From Bin87 sp965116785 (lineage in GTDB: Bacteria > Chloroflexota > Dehalococcoidia > Lucifugimonadales > UBA3495): a stretch of DNA of 64,000 nucleotides. The stretch spans positions 1,612,001 through 1,676,000 of the forward strand of contig OZ220731.1 of assembly GCA_965116785.1 (NCBI GenBank). The letters run 5' to 3'. Below the pieces are notes generated by a model that saw nothing but the letters and a program-made list of their open reading frames with translations, searched no databases and was not told where the DNA came from. Made by a program: the position numbers and the translations under genes. Positions 45,274 through 55,910 of this stretch are shown here, in pieces (positions within the stretch are counted from its first letter, which is position 1; each line of letters begins with the position of its first letter).

Positions 45274-45318
45274 CCTGTTCATCGATGTAGATTGCCCCTG
45301 TTCATCGATGTAAATTGC
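45274..45318. repeat. 22-bp tandem direct repeat between the two glycosylase genes
   Basis: Two copies of CCTGTTCATCGATGTA followed by G or A and ATTGC, at 45274-45295 and 45297-45318, one mismatch and a period of 23. The preceding bases also repeat ATCCTGTTC. The same words occur in degenerate form at 34773-34812. This is the only 90-base gap between the paralogues. Confidence 0.7.
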
Positions 45319-45321
45319 TCC

Positions 45322-46197
45322 TCACCGTCCTTCCCGCCGCCGCGCGTGGAACAGGTACTGCTGGGAGTAGCCCGCGTATTGGCCGAAGTGGTGCTGCGCC
45401 CATTCCACCATCGCTCGATCGGGCGGTTTCTTCTGCATCGGGAAATACCATTCCGCCAGCGCGCGGCGCACCCACACGTCCACCGGAAACGCCTGCAGTT
45501 TCTCCAATGAGAACACCGCGATGCAATCGGCGATCTTTGCCCCGATCCCGTAGCACTCCATGAGCCTGGACTTGGTTTCGGGATAGGGCAGCCGTATCAG
45601 TTCGTCCAGGTCGAGTTCCCCATCGCAGACCCGCCGGGCAGCCGCTACGACGTACGGAGCGCGGAAACCCAAACCCAACTCGCGCAGGAATCCTTCCCCG
45701 GCGGAGGCGATTTGTTGGGCCGACGCGAAGGTGTGTCGGACCTCGCCGCTCAGTTCGAGTGGATCGCCCAGGCTGTCCGCCATGGCTTCCATGTTCTGGT
45801 GTATGCGGGGGATGTTCGACGTGGCGGAGCAGATGAACGCCACCGTGCATTCCCAGGGATCCTGCCGCAGAATGCGCAGCCCCGGATAACGGGCCACCAT
45901 TTCCGCTACCCGCCGGTCCCGACAAATCTCGGCATATATCGCGCAGATGTCGTCGTCGAGCCGGAAGTAGGAGCGCAACAGGCTTGTCAGCCGCTCCGGT
46001 TCCGCGGCGTCGGTGGTCGAACGATACTCCACCCCCTGGGAGTCCTGCCGGATGTGGATGAGCCACGGACCAAGTACACCCGAATACCAGCCGTCATCCA
46101 GGCGCTTCCAGCGGTGGGCCTGACCGCTTTCGAGGCTCTCCGCCAGGTTAAAGGGCTGGTCAATTTCCAGTTGCACAGTCTGTTCCAGCGCGCCCAA
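45322..46197 (-). CDS. OGG1-like 8-oxoguanine DNA glycosylase/AP lyase, paralogue
   Basis: 291 residues, same architecture as the gene at 44197: N-terminal FNLAESLESGQAHRWKRL, then RILRQDPWECTVAFICSATSN, and the hairpin CYGIGAKIADCIAVF with Lys at about 221 and VDVWVRRAL with Asp at about 240. Both catalytic residues are kept. It lacks the C-terminal extension of its neighbour, but both share FGQYAGYSQQYLFH-type endings (FGPFAGYAGQYLFH there). The similarity indicates an old tandem duplication. The start lies 27 bases after the helicase stop, so it is probably transcribed with the exonuclease-DinG gene. Confidence 0.87.
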   Translation of the reverse strand: MGALEQTVQLEIDQPFNLAESLESGQAHRWKRLDDGWYSGVLGPWLIHIRQDSQGVEYRSTTDAAEPERLTSLLRSYFRLDDDICAIYAEICRDRRVAEMVARYPGLRILRQDPWECTVAFICSATSNIPRIHQNMEAMADSLGDPLELSGEVRHTFASAQQIASAGEGFLRELGLGFRAPYVVAAARRVCDGELDLDELIRLPYPETKSRLMECYGIGAKIADCIAVFSLEKLQAFPVDVWVRRALAEWYFPMQKKPPDRAMVEWAQHHFGQYAGYSQQYLFHARRREGR

Positions 46198-46224
46198 CCC
46201 CTGACCCGCTCGACGAGAAGGTGA

Positions 46225-49068
46225 CTAGCCGGCCCGAGGACGATCCAGTTGCAGCCAGCGGGCGGCCTGCTCGCCGACGGTGTTGACGCTGGATCCTTCG
46301 ACCGTGCAGGGCGGGAGCGCGTTCAGGAAGCGATCGCCGTAGTTGGCCGTCTGGATGCGGCGATCCAGGATGACGACCGCTCCCCGGTCCACCTTGTTCC
46401 GGATCAGCCGGCCGAACCCCTGGCGGAACCGCAACACGGCGGTGGGGACCTGGTACTCGTTGAATGGGTTGTTGAACAGGTTCCCACGGGCCTTCACTAT
46501 GGGGTCGGTGGGTACCGGGAAGGGCAAGCGGCACAACAGCAGCCCGCGCAGGACGCCCGACTCCATGTCGACGCCTTCCCAGAAACTGGCGGTGCCCAGC
46601 AACACGGCGCGCGGGTCGGCATGCAGCCGATCGACCAGCTGTCGCGGCGTGCCGTCTATCCCCTGGGCCAGGACGTTAATGCCCGCGGCGCGCAGGCGTC
46701 CTCGCACCTGGAACGAGGCCTCACGCAACGCGCTGTGCGAGGTGAACAGGGCCATGACGTGACCGTCCAATGCCTGCGCCATGTTGAGGATCACCTGGGC
46801 GGTGCCCCGGGCGTGGTCCGCGCCGCGCCGCGGATCCGGGAGGTCGTCGGGAACCAGGAGCAACGTATTGCGCCGATAGTTGAATGGGCTGTCGACCAGC
46901 AATTCGTCGCAATCCTCAGGGAACCCCAACCGATGGCGCAGGAACCCAAAGTTGCTGTCCGTTGCCAGAGTGGCGCTGGTCAAGACCACCGTTTCTTTCT
47001 GCTGGAACAGCATCTCCGACAGGATCGGGCCCACCGACAACGGGGTGGAGTGCAGCGTGACGCTGCGCCGCACCATGTCGATCCACTGGATCTGCTCTTC
47101 ATCGTAGCGGCCGAAGACTGAGGCCAGCCGATCATTGAATTCCGACACCGCATCGACGGCGCTGAGGAGTTCGTTTCCCTGGCTGTCGTCAGACAGGTCG
47201 AATATCCCCTGGTCGACCAACCGCCACACATCATTCAGGCGGTTTACGCTATCCGCCATGAACGTCGCAAAGGATTCCCATTCGCGGGCTGCCGCGCCCC
47301 ATTCGCGGCTTTGCCTGACTGAAGGTTCCAAGGACACCGGCTGACGATCGTTGTCGCCGCGAACATGGGCTTGGTAGAGGCCAGTGATCGCGGCCCACAA
47401 CTGCTGCCATGCCTGCAAGGCCTGGTTGCAGCTGGCCGTCGCGTTAGTGAGGGCGTCCCGTCCCCGGCCGAGGTTTTCGTCGTAGGGCGATTGGTTCGCA
47501 ATCAAGGTCAGATGCCGGAATAGCCGGTAGACGCCGTCCAACTCCTGTGGCAGATCGTCCTCGGCGATCTCAAAACCGAGCTGACGGCTGGCCTCTTCTT
47601 CCAAGTGATGCGCTTCGTCGACGATGAGGTGCTGGTAATCCTGCAACACGGTGCCGCCGACGGCCAGGTCCGCGAGCAACAGGGCGTGGTTCACCACCAG
47701 GATGTTGGCCGCTTCGGCTCGCTGCCGGGCCTGGCGAAGGAAGCAGGGGGCGCCCCCGCGAAATGACTGGCACACGCCCTGGTTGTCGGCGCATACCCGC
47801 AGCCACGCTCGGTGGTCCCCGAAGTTGAGATTGAGGTCGGTGCGGTCGCCGTCCGCGGTATCGTCCAACCAGACCGCAGTTTTACCGAGGACCCGGGCCT
47901 CGTCCTCGGTCAAGGTGTCCGACCCGCCAAGACTGGTCCACCGGCGCAGGCACACGTAGTTGGATCGGCCCTTGAGTTGCGCCGCGCGAACCGCTCCGGG
48001 TTCGAGGATACCGGCCTCCTCCAGAATGGAGATCACCGCCGGTATGTCCTTGTCCATCAGCTGTTCCTGCAGGCTGATGGTGTTGGTGGAAATCACCACC
48101 CGGTGCCCGTGGGTGGCGGAGTAAAGAATCGCCGGGAGAAGATACGCGATGCTCTTGCCGATGCCGGTGCCGCCTTCAACGATGAGCTTCCGGCCCTGGT
48201 AGATGGCTCGGGTCACCGCCTTGAGCATCTCCGCCTGTTGAGGCCGGTTTTCAAACCCGGGGAAAGAGTTGGCGAAAACGCCATGAGGCGCCAGAAGGTC
48301 CTCGACCTGCTGCTCGGTGAGCTCGCGGCGAACGGCGCTGCCCTTTGCTTCGTCGGCGTCGTTCGACAAACGCCGGGCGATGCTGTCCAGGTTCAATCCA
48401 CTCAAGCCGATCGCGCCCGCGGCTGCAGGTGCGGCGTTGGCGCCGGCCGCGTGGGGCACGAGCGCCTCCAGCAGGTCCGCTACTGAGGCATTAGCCGCGC
48501 GGGCGGCGCGAGCTATGAACCCAACCTTGGCAGCGGGATAAGACGCGCCCAGCTTCAGCAGTTGGTGGAAGACCAGAGCCGTGGTTTCCGCATCGGCCAC
48601 GGCGCGGTGGGCCTGGTTGTGGTCGACGTTCAAGTGCCTGGCGAGGGCGCTGAGATTGTATTCCGGCAGCGTGGGCAGAAATATCGACGCCAGGTCCCAG
48701 GTGTTGTAGCTGCGGTTGGTCAGGTGGAGACCGTGGGAAGACAGAAACGCGAGGTCGAAGGCAATGTTGTGCCCCACGATGGGCAGATCACCGACAAACG
48801 CGGCAAACTGTGCCGCGACCTGCTGGAACCGCGGCGCCCGCTCGATCTGGGTTGGACTGATTGAGGTCAGTTGCTGGATGAAGGTGGGGATCTGCCGTCC
48901 CGGGTTCACGAAGGTCTGGTAGCGTTCGGAAACCTCACCACCGCGAAACTTGACGGCTCCCACCTCGATTATCGCATCGGATTGCGCTTGAAGGCCGGTG
49001 GTCTCCAGGTCGACACATACAAATTCGCGTTCGAATATGTCACTTTGCGGCAACAGCGTCGGGGTCAT
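46225..49068 (-). CDS. DEDDh exonuclease-DinG helicase fusion
   Basis: 947 residues. Residues about 1-175 are a DnaQ-like 3'-5' exonuclease: FVCVDLETTG (Exo I), PIVGHNIAFDLAFL (Exo II), and HRAVADAETT (Exo III). The rest is an XPD/DinG-type SF2 helicase with Walker A GGTGIGKS near 299, an Fe-S cluster Cys group (NYVCLRRW, VCADNQGVC, APCFLRQ), and the DEAH motif LIVDEAHHLEEE near 481. GRLIRNKVDRGAVVILD is the final motif. The fusion resembles DinG of Gram-positive bacteria. It unwinds 5'-tailed DNA or DNA-RNA structures in repair, a good match to adjacent glycosylases. Confidence 0.92.
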   Translation of the reverse strand: MTPTLLPQSDIFEREFVCVDLETTGLQAQSDAIIEVGAVKFRGGEVSERYQTFVNPGRQIPTFIQQLTSISPTQIERAPRFQQVAAQFAAFVGDLPIVGHNIAFDLAFLSSHGLHLTNRSYNTWDLASIFLPTLPEYNLSALARHLNVDHNQAHRAVADAETTALVFHQLLKLGASYPAAKVGFIARAARAANASVADLLEALVPHAAGANAAPAAAGAIGLSGLNLDSIARRLSNDADEAKGSAVRRELTEQQVEDLLAPHGVFANSFPGFENRPQQAEMLKAVTRAIYQGRKLIVEGGTGIGKSIAYLLPAILYSATHGHRVVISTNTISLQEQLMDKDIPAVISILEEAGILEPGAVRAAQLKGRSNYVCLRRWTSLGGSDTLTEDEARVLGKTAVWLDDTADGDRTDLNLNFGDHRAWLRVCADNQGVCQSFRGGAPCFLRQARQRAEAANILVVNHALLLADLAVGGTVLQDYQHLIVDEAHHLEEEASRQLGFEIAEDDLPQELDGVYRLFRHLTLIANQSPYDENLGRGRDALTNATASCNQALQAWQQLWAAITGLYQAHVRGDNDRQPVSLEPSVRQSREWGAAAREWESFATFMADSVNRLNDVWRLVDQGIFDLSDDSQGNELLSAVDAVSEFNDRLASVFGRYDEEQIQWIDMVRRSVTLHSTPLSVGPILSEMLFQQKETVVLTSATLATDSNFGFLRHRLGFPEDCDELLVDSPFNYRRNTLLLVPDDLPDPRRGADHARGTAQVILNMAQALDGHVMALFTSHSALREASFQVRGRLRAAGINVLAQGIDGTPRQLVDRLHADPRAVLLGTASFWEGVDMESGVLRGLLLCRLPFPVPTDPIVKARGNLFNNPFNEYQVPTAVLRFRQGFGRLIRNKVDRGAVVILDRRIQTANYGDRFLNALPPCTVEGSSVNTVGEQAARWLQLDRPRAG

Positions 49069-49101
49069 CGCAATGAACTGCTCACGGGGTCGGAACCGTG
49101 G

Positions 49102-49806
49102 CTACGCGGAGCGCAGCCGATAGGGCCGAACCGATCCCTGCCTGAGCCCTTCCAGAGGGCGGAAGTCGCCACGATGAAGCGCCGAGAGGAACTGGGCCTC
49201 GTCAAAGATTTCGTCGGGGAACTCGGTGACGAATTTGCCCAGCCCGTGGGTGCTGTGAGCGTCGCTGCCGCCGGTGACCGGAAGGTCCAGCCCGTGCGCC
49301 ACGTCGGCGGCGAAACGATTTTCTTCGTCGGAGGTACCACCGTTGGCGATCTCGATGGCGTCGACCAACTGGAACACCGGATGCTCCATGGCCGTCTCGG
49401 CATCCTGTGGGATCGGCTCGTTGGGATCAGGATAAAGGTAGGGACGGGTCCGGTGGTGTCGCCCCAGAACGCCCCGAAAAGGGTGGGCGGAAACCACGTA
49501 GCCGCCGGCTGCACGCGCCGCCTTGCTCAGCTCCTCGGCGCGGTGGAAGCCACTCTGATAGCGGTCGACGCCGAAAGCCAGGATGTGCCCCATGTCCGTG
49601 TCCGCTTCCATGGCGCGAATCAGAACTACGTTGTGTCTGGCTGCGAAGGCGGCGAACTCATGACGGTCCCAGGGACCGGCGTGTTCGGTGATGCACAGAC
49701 CCCGCAGTCCCAGACGTTCTGCCTCAAGGATGAGATCTTCGGGCGAAAGACTGGAATCGGAACTGCCTTTGGTCGTATGGATGTGTAAGTCAAAGATGCG
49801 TGACAT
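49102..49806 (-). CDS. PHP-domain metal-dependent phosphoesterase
   Basis: 234 residues of the polymerase-and-histidinol-phosphatase fold. Metal-binding motifs are FDLHIHTTKGSSD at the start, CITEHAGPWD, EADTDMGHILAFG, VVSAHPFRG and VTGGSDAHS, which together supply the nine usual ligands. The start at 49806 gives the standard domain N-terminus. Length suits TrpH/YciV-like enzymes acting on 3',5'-bisphosphates or RNA ends. It is upstream of the helicase gene on the same strand by 33 bases, so it may be in the repair operon. Exact substrate unknown. Confidence 0.87.
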   Translation of the reverse strand: MSRIFDLHIHTTKGSSDSSLSPEDLILEAERLGLRGLCITEHAGPWDRHEFAAFAARHNVVLIRAMEADTDMGHILAFGVDRYQSGFHRAEELSKAARAAGGYVVSAHPFRGVLGRHHRTRPYLYPDPNEPIPQDAETAMEHPVFQLVDAIEIANGGTSDEENRFAADVAHGLDLPVTGGSDAHSTHGLGKFVTEFPDEIFDEAQFLSALHRGDFRPLEGLRQGSVRPYRLRSA

Positions 49807-49934
49807 AAGCCCTACCAGTCTATGCGCAGCCTGGAAAAGCGTCAACGCTGACTCGTCATGGCATATGCTTCGCCTCTGATAAAATGCGGGCGAATCGCTG
49901 CTTGAAAGTGCGATATTCCCAGGAGATGAAAAAG

Positions 49935-50870
49935 ATGGCGAGAGTAGGATTCATAGGTCTTGGCACCATGGGCGCCAATATGGCGTACAACTGCCTGCGC
50001 GGCGGGAACGAGATGGTGGTCCACGACATCCGGCGGGAAGCCGCGACCCAGCACCTGGAAGCGGGAGCGCAGTGGGCCGACACTCCCCGCGAAGTTGCGG
50101 AATCGACCGACGTGGTGTTCACGTCCCTCCCTGGACCGGTGGAGGTTGAAGCGGTGTCGCTGGGCGAAGACGGAATCATGTCGGGTATGGCTTCGGGCAA
50201 GACCTACTTTGACCTCAGCACCAGTTCGCCCACGCTCATCCGGCAGATCCACGACCGCGTGGCACCGCAGGGCATCAACGTCCTGGACGCTCCCGTGAGT
50301 GGGGGCCCGGCCGGCGCAGCCTCCGGCCGGCTCGCCATCTGGGTTGGCGGTGACAAGGCGGCGTTCGACCAGCACAAGGCCGTCCTGGACTCCATCGGCG
50401 ACGCTGCCTACTACGTCGGTCCCATCGGCAGCGGGGCCGTGGCCAAGCTGGTGCACAACTGCGCTGGGTATATCGTCCAGACCGCGCTGGCCGAGGTGTT
50501 CACCATGGGAATCAAGGCGGGGGTCGACCCCTTGGCTCTGTGGCTGGCCGTGCGGAAGGGAGCCGGCGGACGACGCGGCATGTTCGAGGGACTGGCGCAG
50601 CACTTCCTGATCAACGACTTCGATCCGCCGGACTTCGCCCTCCGGTTGGCGCGCAAGGACGTCGATCTGGCGGTAGCGGTCGGGCGAGAGTTCGACGTGC
50701 CCATGAAACTGGCAAACACCACTCTCGCCGAGATGACCGAGGCGATGAACCGGGGTTGGGCCGGCCGCGACTCCAGAGTCGCGATGCTGCTCCAGGAGGA
50801 AAGAGCCGGGATCGAAGTCGATGTCGATCCCGAGGATTTGCGACGGGCGCTGGAGGAACAGGGCGGTTAG
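49935..50870 (+). CDS. NAD(P)-dependent 3-hydroxyisobutyrate-dehydrogenase-family oxidoreductase
   Basis: 311 residues. VGFIGLGTMGANMAYN is the Rossmann motif, DAPVSGGPAGAASGRL the substrate signature, and GSGAVAKLVHNCAGY holds the catalytic Lys. The start at 49935 has AGGAG nine bases upstream; an ATG at 49926 touches that site and is rejected. It is related to, but not the same as, the gene at 34822 (the two differ in C-terminal residues). It stands alone between a divergent PHP gene and convergent gcvPB, so it may be its own transcription unit. Substrate unknown. Confidence 0.9.
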   Translation: MARVGFIGLGTMGANMAYNCLRGGNEMVVHDIRREAATQHLEAGAQWADTPREVAESTDVVFTSLPGPVEVEAVSLGEDGIMSGMASGKTYFDLSTSSPTLIRQIHDRVAPQGINVLDAPVSGGPAGAASGRLAIWVGGDKAAFDQHKAVLDSIGDAAYYVGPIGSGAVAKLVHNCAGYIVQTALAEVFTMGIKAGVDPLALWLAVRKGAGGRRGMFEGLAQHFLINDFDPPDFALRLARKDVDLAVAVGREFDVPMKLANTTLAEMTEAMNRGWAGRDSRVAMLLQEERAGIEVDVDPEDLRRALEEQGG

Positions 50871-50893
50871 CCACACCCAGCCTGGGCGAATAA

Positions 50894-50927
50894 AACCGGC
50901 CGTCCTTCGGGCGAAGGGCGGCCGGTT
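50894..50927. terminator. Bidirectional terminator
   Basis: A 15-pair stem (one G:T pair) with a four-base loop, left arm 50894-50908 and right arm 50913-50927. On the minus strand it is followed by TTTTATT, suiting gcvPB; on the plus strand it follows the dehydrogenase stop by 23 bases. Confidence 0.75.
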
Positions 50928-50967
50928 GCATTTCGACGAGTCGCAGATCGGAGACAGACGGACCCGG

Positions 50968-52437
50968 TCAGTCCGCAGCCGCCTCCCAGCGCAGTACGGG
51001 ACGCCGCGCGGCGGTCGCCTCGTCCAATCGGGAAACCGGCGTGGAGTGCGGAGCGTGCTGGACGAGTTCCGGCTCGGAGGTGGTCTCCGCGTCGATCACG
51101 CGCAGGGCGTCGATGAACGCGTCGAGCGTCTCCTTGGTTTCCGATTCCGTGGGTTCGATCATCAGGGCTTCGTGCACGATCAGTGGGAAGTACATCGTGG
51201 GCGCGTGGAAACCGTAGTCCAGCAGCCGCTTCGCCACTTCAAGGCCACTGACCCCACGCTCCCGCTGCCGGTCGGCGGAGAACACAACCTCGTGCATGCA
51301 GGTACGGTCGTAAGGTAGCTCGTAGATGTCCTTGAGCGACTCCATGATGTAGTTGGCGTTGAGTACCGCGTTGCCGCTGATTGAAAGCAACCCGGCCGCG
51401 CCCAGGGTGCGAATGTAGGTGTAAGCGCGCACCAGGACGCCGAAATTGCCGTGGAACCCGCTGATCTTGCCGATGCTCTGCTCCGGTTCGGAGAGTGCGT
51501 ATTCGCCGCTGTCGTTCACCGTTACCACGGGGGCGGCCAGATAAGGCGCGAGATTCTCACCGCAACAGACGGGTCCGGCGCCAGGCCCGCCGCCACCGTG
51601 CGGGGTGCTGAAGGTCTTGTGCAGGTTCAGGTGGCAGACATCGAAGCCCAATTCGCCGAGCTTGGCGCGTCCGAGCAACGCGTTCATGTTGGCGCCGTCG
51701 CCGTACACCAGGCCACCGCATTCGTGGACGATCCGGCAGACTTCCAGGATGTTGGTGTCGAACAGACCCAGAGTACTGGGCAGGGTGATCATCACTCCGG
51801 CGAGGTCGTCGCCGGCTATCTCCCGCAAGGCGGCAAGATCGGTGTTGCCGTCAGCATCGGATGGAATGGTGACCACGTCGAAGCCGGCCATCGCCGCAGA
51901 AGCGGGGTTGGTCCCGTGGGCGCTGTCCGGTATGCCCATCTTGGTTCGCCCGGAGTCTCCGCGGGCCAGGTGGTACGCCCGCATCATGAGCACGCCGCCA
52001 AGTTCGCCATGTGCGCCGGCCAGGGTTGCCAGGCTGGTGGCGGCCATGCCGGTGACCTCGGTGAGAAAGTCCTGCAACCGGTAGAGCAACTCCAGGGCTC
52101 CCTGAGATTGCTCGGCCGGCTGCTGCGGGTGGATCCCCGCGAAGCCGGGCAGGAAGGCCACTTCGTCGTTGATCTTTGGGTTGTACTTCATCGTGCACGA
52201 ACCCAGCGGATAGAAGTGGGTATCGATGCTGAAGTTCAACTGGCTGAGTGAGGTGAAGTACTGCACCACCTCGGGCTCGGATACCTCGGGCAGCGGCAAA
52301 TCGCCCCGCAGGTACGCCGCATCCGGCAATGGCGCAGCCGGCACGTCCAGGCCCGGGGTGACTACGCCAACCCGTCCCGACACGCTGCGGTCCATCAGCA
52401 GGCTGGTGGTATCTCGGTTTCCGCCTTTGTTCAACAT
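50968..52437 (-). CDS. gcvPB: Glycine dehydrogenase (decarboxylating) subunit 2
   Basis: 489-residue PLP subunit of the split glycine-cleavage P-protein. The PLP Lys is in LNLHKTFSTPHGGGG (about residue 275), and THFYPLGSCTMKYNPK, GMPD-like TKMGIPDSAHGTNPAS and DGANMNALLG are strong family marks. The start at 52437 has GGGAG about nine bases upstream; a longer frame overlaps gcvPA and is rejected. It follows gcvPA by 70 bases. In the heterotetramer with gcvPA it decarboxylates glycine and passes the aminomethyl group to lipoyl-GcvH. Neither gcvH nor gcvT is in this window. Confidence 0.95.
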   Translation of the reverse strand: MLNKGGNRDTTSLLMDRSVSGRVGVVTPGLDVPAAPLPDAAYLRGDLPLPEVSEPEVVQYFTSLSQLNFSIDTHFYPLGSCTMKYNPKINDEVAFLPGFAGIHPQQPAEQSQGALELLYRLQDFLTEVTGMAATSLATLAGAHGELGGVLMMRAYHLARGDSGRTKMGIPDSAHGTNPASAAMAGFDVVTIPSDADGNTDLAALREIAGDDLAGVMITLPSTLGLFDTNILEVCRIVHECGGLVYGDGANMNALLGRAKLGELGFDVCHLNLHKTFSTPHGGGGPGAGPVCCGENLAPYLAAPVVTVNDSGEYALSEPEQSIGKISGFHGNFGVLVRAYTYIRTLGAAGLLSISGNAVLNANYIMESLKDIYELPYDRTCMHEVVFSADRQRERGVSGLEVAKRLLDYGFHAPTMYFPLIVHEALMIEPTESETKETLDAFIDALRVIDAETTSEPELVQHAPHSTPVSRLDEATAARRPVLRWEAAAD

Positions 52438-52507
52438 TTTTCGGTATCTCCCGAAAGTTCCTTTACTGCTACTGCCAAGCGCGAGCAAGCGATTCTCGGC
52501 AGAACCA

Positions 52508-53833
<1,326 letters not shown>

Positions 53834-53951
53834 TCGGGGTTGCTCCGTTTGGCGGTTGTTAGTTCAGAGGGCGAAAACGCGGTGGGCGCGGGCAATTCGC
53901 TTATGACTCGCCCGGGGCCTCACATGTGCTGCACGATGCAAGGATAGACGA

Positions 53952-55139
53952 TCAGGCCAGCACCCGGTACCGGTAGCTGGATTCCATCAGATCGCCCTCG
54001 GCAAAACGGTCGAACCGCAGCGGCGAGAGATCCACGTCGCGGGCCTTGCCTTCTGCGACCAGTTCCGCTACCGCCTTACCGATGGCAGGGGAGAGCTTGA
54101 AACCGTGTCCACTGAAACCGACGGCGCAGAACAGCCCTTCGATGCCCGGCACCCTGTCCAAAATCGGATGCCAGTCGGGGGTGGTGGTGAACAGGCCCGA
54201 CCAACCGCCTCGGTAGTAAGCGTCGGACATACCGAGGATGCGACGAGCCAGCTTCGCCCGCGCTGAGGCAGCTGACGCCAAATCTATGCCCTGGGGATAT
54301 GCCTCCGGATCCGGTTGCTCCTCGTCGTCCCCGAAGCCCATGGTGGTGAAGTTGGAACCGTCCGGGCGGAACGAGAAGGACTGGCTGATGTCCCCGACGG
54401 TGGGATGCTGCGGCACCAGCTCCACGGGACGGGCCACGGTGGCTACCTGGTGGCGCACTGGCAGCAACGGCACGTCCACCCCGACGGCCGACAGGACCTG
54501 CCTGGACCACGGCCCGGCGGCAACGATCACCGTATCGGTGGCGATGCGTTCGCCCGCGGCGGTCACCACTGCCTGCACGCGCTCGGTGTCGGTGTCTATC
54601 CCCGCCGCCGGGTTGCGGGAGGCAATCACCGCGCCCGCCTCCCGGGCCCTAGCCGCGTAGGACACGGTGGTCTGGTACGGATCGGCGTACCCGGATTCGG
54701 GTTCCCAGGCCGCCCGCTCGTTGTCGTACAGAGTGACCATGGGGGCCAAATGCGCCAGGTCATCCCGAGACACCACCGCGGTAGGCACACCCAGTTCCTG
54801 GTGCATGGCGACGTTCCGCTCCAAACCTCCCTGGTCCGCCTCGTCGACCACCACCAGGTAGCCGGTCTGCACGAAGCCCGAGATGCCGCCCACGCGGGCA
54901 TCGAAGTCCGCGAAAACCTGGAGACTCTGCCACGCCAGTTGCGTGGTGACCCGGTTGGAGTAGTGCATGCGGCAGATGGCCTGGGAACGCCCGGTGCTGC
55001 CGGAACCGAGCACATCCCGCTCCAGCAGAACGGTATTGGGGATTCCCAGCTGCGCCAGGTGGTACTGGATGGCGCAACCGATGACGCCGCCGCCGATGAT
55101 GACCGCGTCGGCTACGTTGGGTAGGCTGCTACTGGTCAA
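53952..55139 (-). CDS. FAD-dependent D-amino-acid-oxidase-family oxidoreductase
   Basis: 395 residues. FAD motif DAVIIGGGVIGCAIQYHLA near the N-terminus, ERDVLGSGSTGRSQAICR (the family arginine segment), TVIVAAGPWSRQVL and a late VGFSGHGFKLSPAIG. The enzymes of this group oxidise amines or 2-hydroxyacids such as sarcosine or dimethylglycine. A TTG at 55139 gives the proper N-terminus; it overlaps the preceding PPOX stop by 11 bases and an AAAGG lies very close upstream, so the exact start is uncertain. With gcvPA/gcvPB downstream on the same strand, a role in glycine-related one-carbon metabolism is plausible but unproven. Confidence 0.85.
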   Translation of the reverse strand: MTSSSLPNVADAVIIGGGVIGCAIQYHLAQLGIPNTVLLERDVLGSGSTGRSQAICRMHYSNRVTTQLAWQSLQVFADFDARVGGISGFVQTGYLVVVDEADQGGLERNVAMHQELGVPTAVVSRDDLAHLAPMVTLYDNERAAWEPESGYADPYQTTVSYAARAREAGAVIASRNPAAGIDTDTERVQAVVTAAGERIATDTVIVAAGPWSRQVLSAVGVDVPLLPVRHQVATVARPVELVPQHPTVGDISQSFSFRPDGSNFTTMGFGDDEEQPDPEAYPQGIDLASAASARAKLARRILGMSDAYYRGGWSGLFTTTPDWHPILDRVPGIEGLFCAVGFSGHGFKLSPAIGKAVAELVAEGKARDVDLSPLRFDRFAEGDLMESSYRYRVLA

Positions 55140-55551
55140 TGCCTTTCCACGACATGACGCGCTGCACGTCGATCTCAATTGCAACCAGTTTCTGGTCGCC
55201 CTCGGCCAGCTCGGCAGCGTCCTGCGCGCCTCGCTCCTCGCCTTCATACCGCGAGAAGATCATGCGAACCGCGTCCTTGAGGTTGTCGCTGCTGACGGTG
55301 GCATCGCCCTCGAGGATCACGTATTGATAAGGCCACTCGTCAGTGGCGACGGAGATCGCCACCTTGGGGTTGCGCCGCACGTTCCTGGTCTTGACTGCCG
55401 CGTCGCCGGAAACAACCGTGACCTTGCCGTCTTCCCACTGGTACCACACTGGCGAGACGTGTGGGGAACCGTCCTCGCGGATCGAGGCGAAGTGGGCAAC
55501 GTGCGGGCCCGCAAGATAAGCGTCGATCTCCTGTGGGGTCAGTCGCGGCAT
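55129..55551 (-). CDS. PPOX-class (pyridoxamine 5'-phosphate oxidase-like) F420/flavin protein
   Basis: 140-residue split beta-barrel protein. PRLTPQEIDAYLAGPHVAHFA and SIREDGSPHVSPVWYQWEDG are the family N-terminus, and NPKVAISVATDEWPYQYVILEG the second half of the barrel. Such short members bind F420 or FMN and reduce small molecules, or act in haem utilisation. GAGGT lies five to six bases before the chosen ATG. It precedes and overlaps the FAD oxidoreductase gene, so the two products may act together. Cofactor not certain. Confidence 0.82.
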   Translation of the reverse strand: MPRLTPQEIDAYLAGPHVAHFASIREDGSPHVSPVWYQWEDGKVTVVSGDAAVKTRNVRRNPKVAISVATDEWPYQYVILEGDATVSSDNLKDAVRMIFSRYEGEERGAQDAAELAEGDQKLVAIEIDVQRVMSWKGIDQ

Positions 55552-55910
55552 CGTTACCTCTGATTGCGGCCGGCAACCTCGCACGCATAAACGCGTGCTC
55601 AGTCTGGGATGCCAGTATCATACCATAACCGGCTCCCGACCCAAGGCTGGAGCAGCGTTCCATGCCCAACCGTTCGGCGCTCATGCCGCTCCGCAATGGA
55701 CCCGTTTTCGCATCTGAAGAACGCGCGGGACGGGCCTATAAATCACCCCGCGACCGCCCTGTGGTACAATCCGCCCGCATAGCGGGGCGCGGATATTCCA
55801 CCGCGCCCCCGTGTTACGTTCGCCCAACGGACGCCCCCGACCATGGCATTGTCTGTTCCGTCCCACCCGACCAAGGCCACGGTTCCACAAACGATCTGGG
55901 GCCATTGCTG

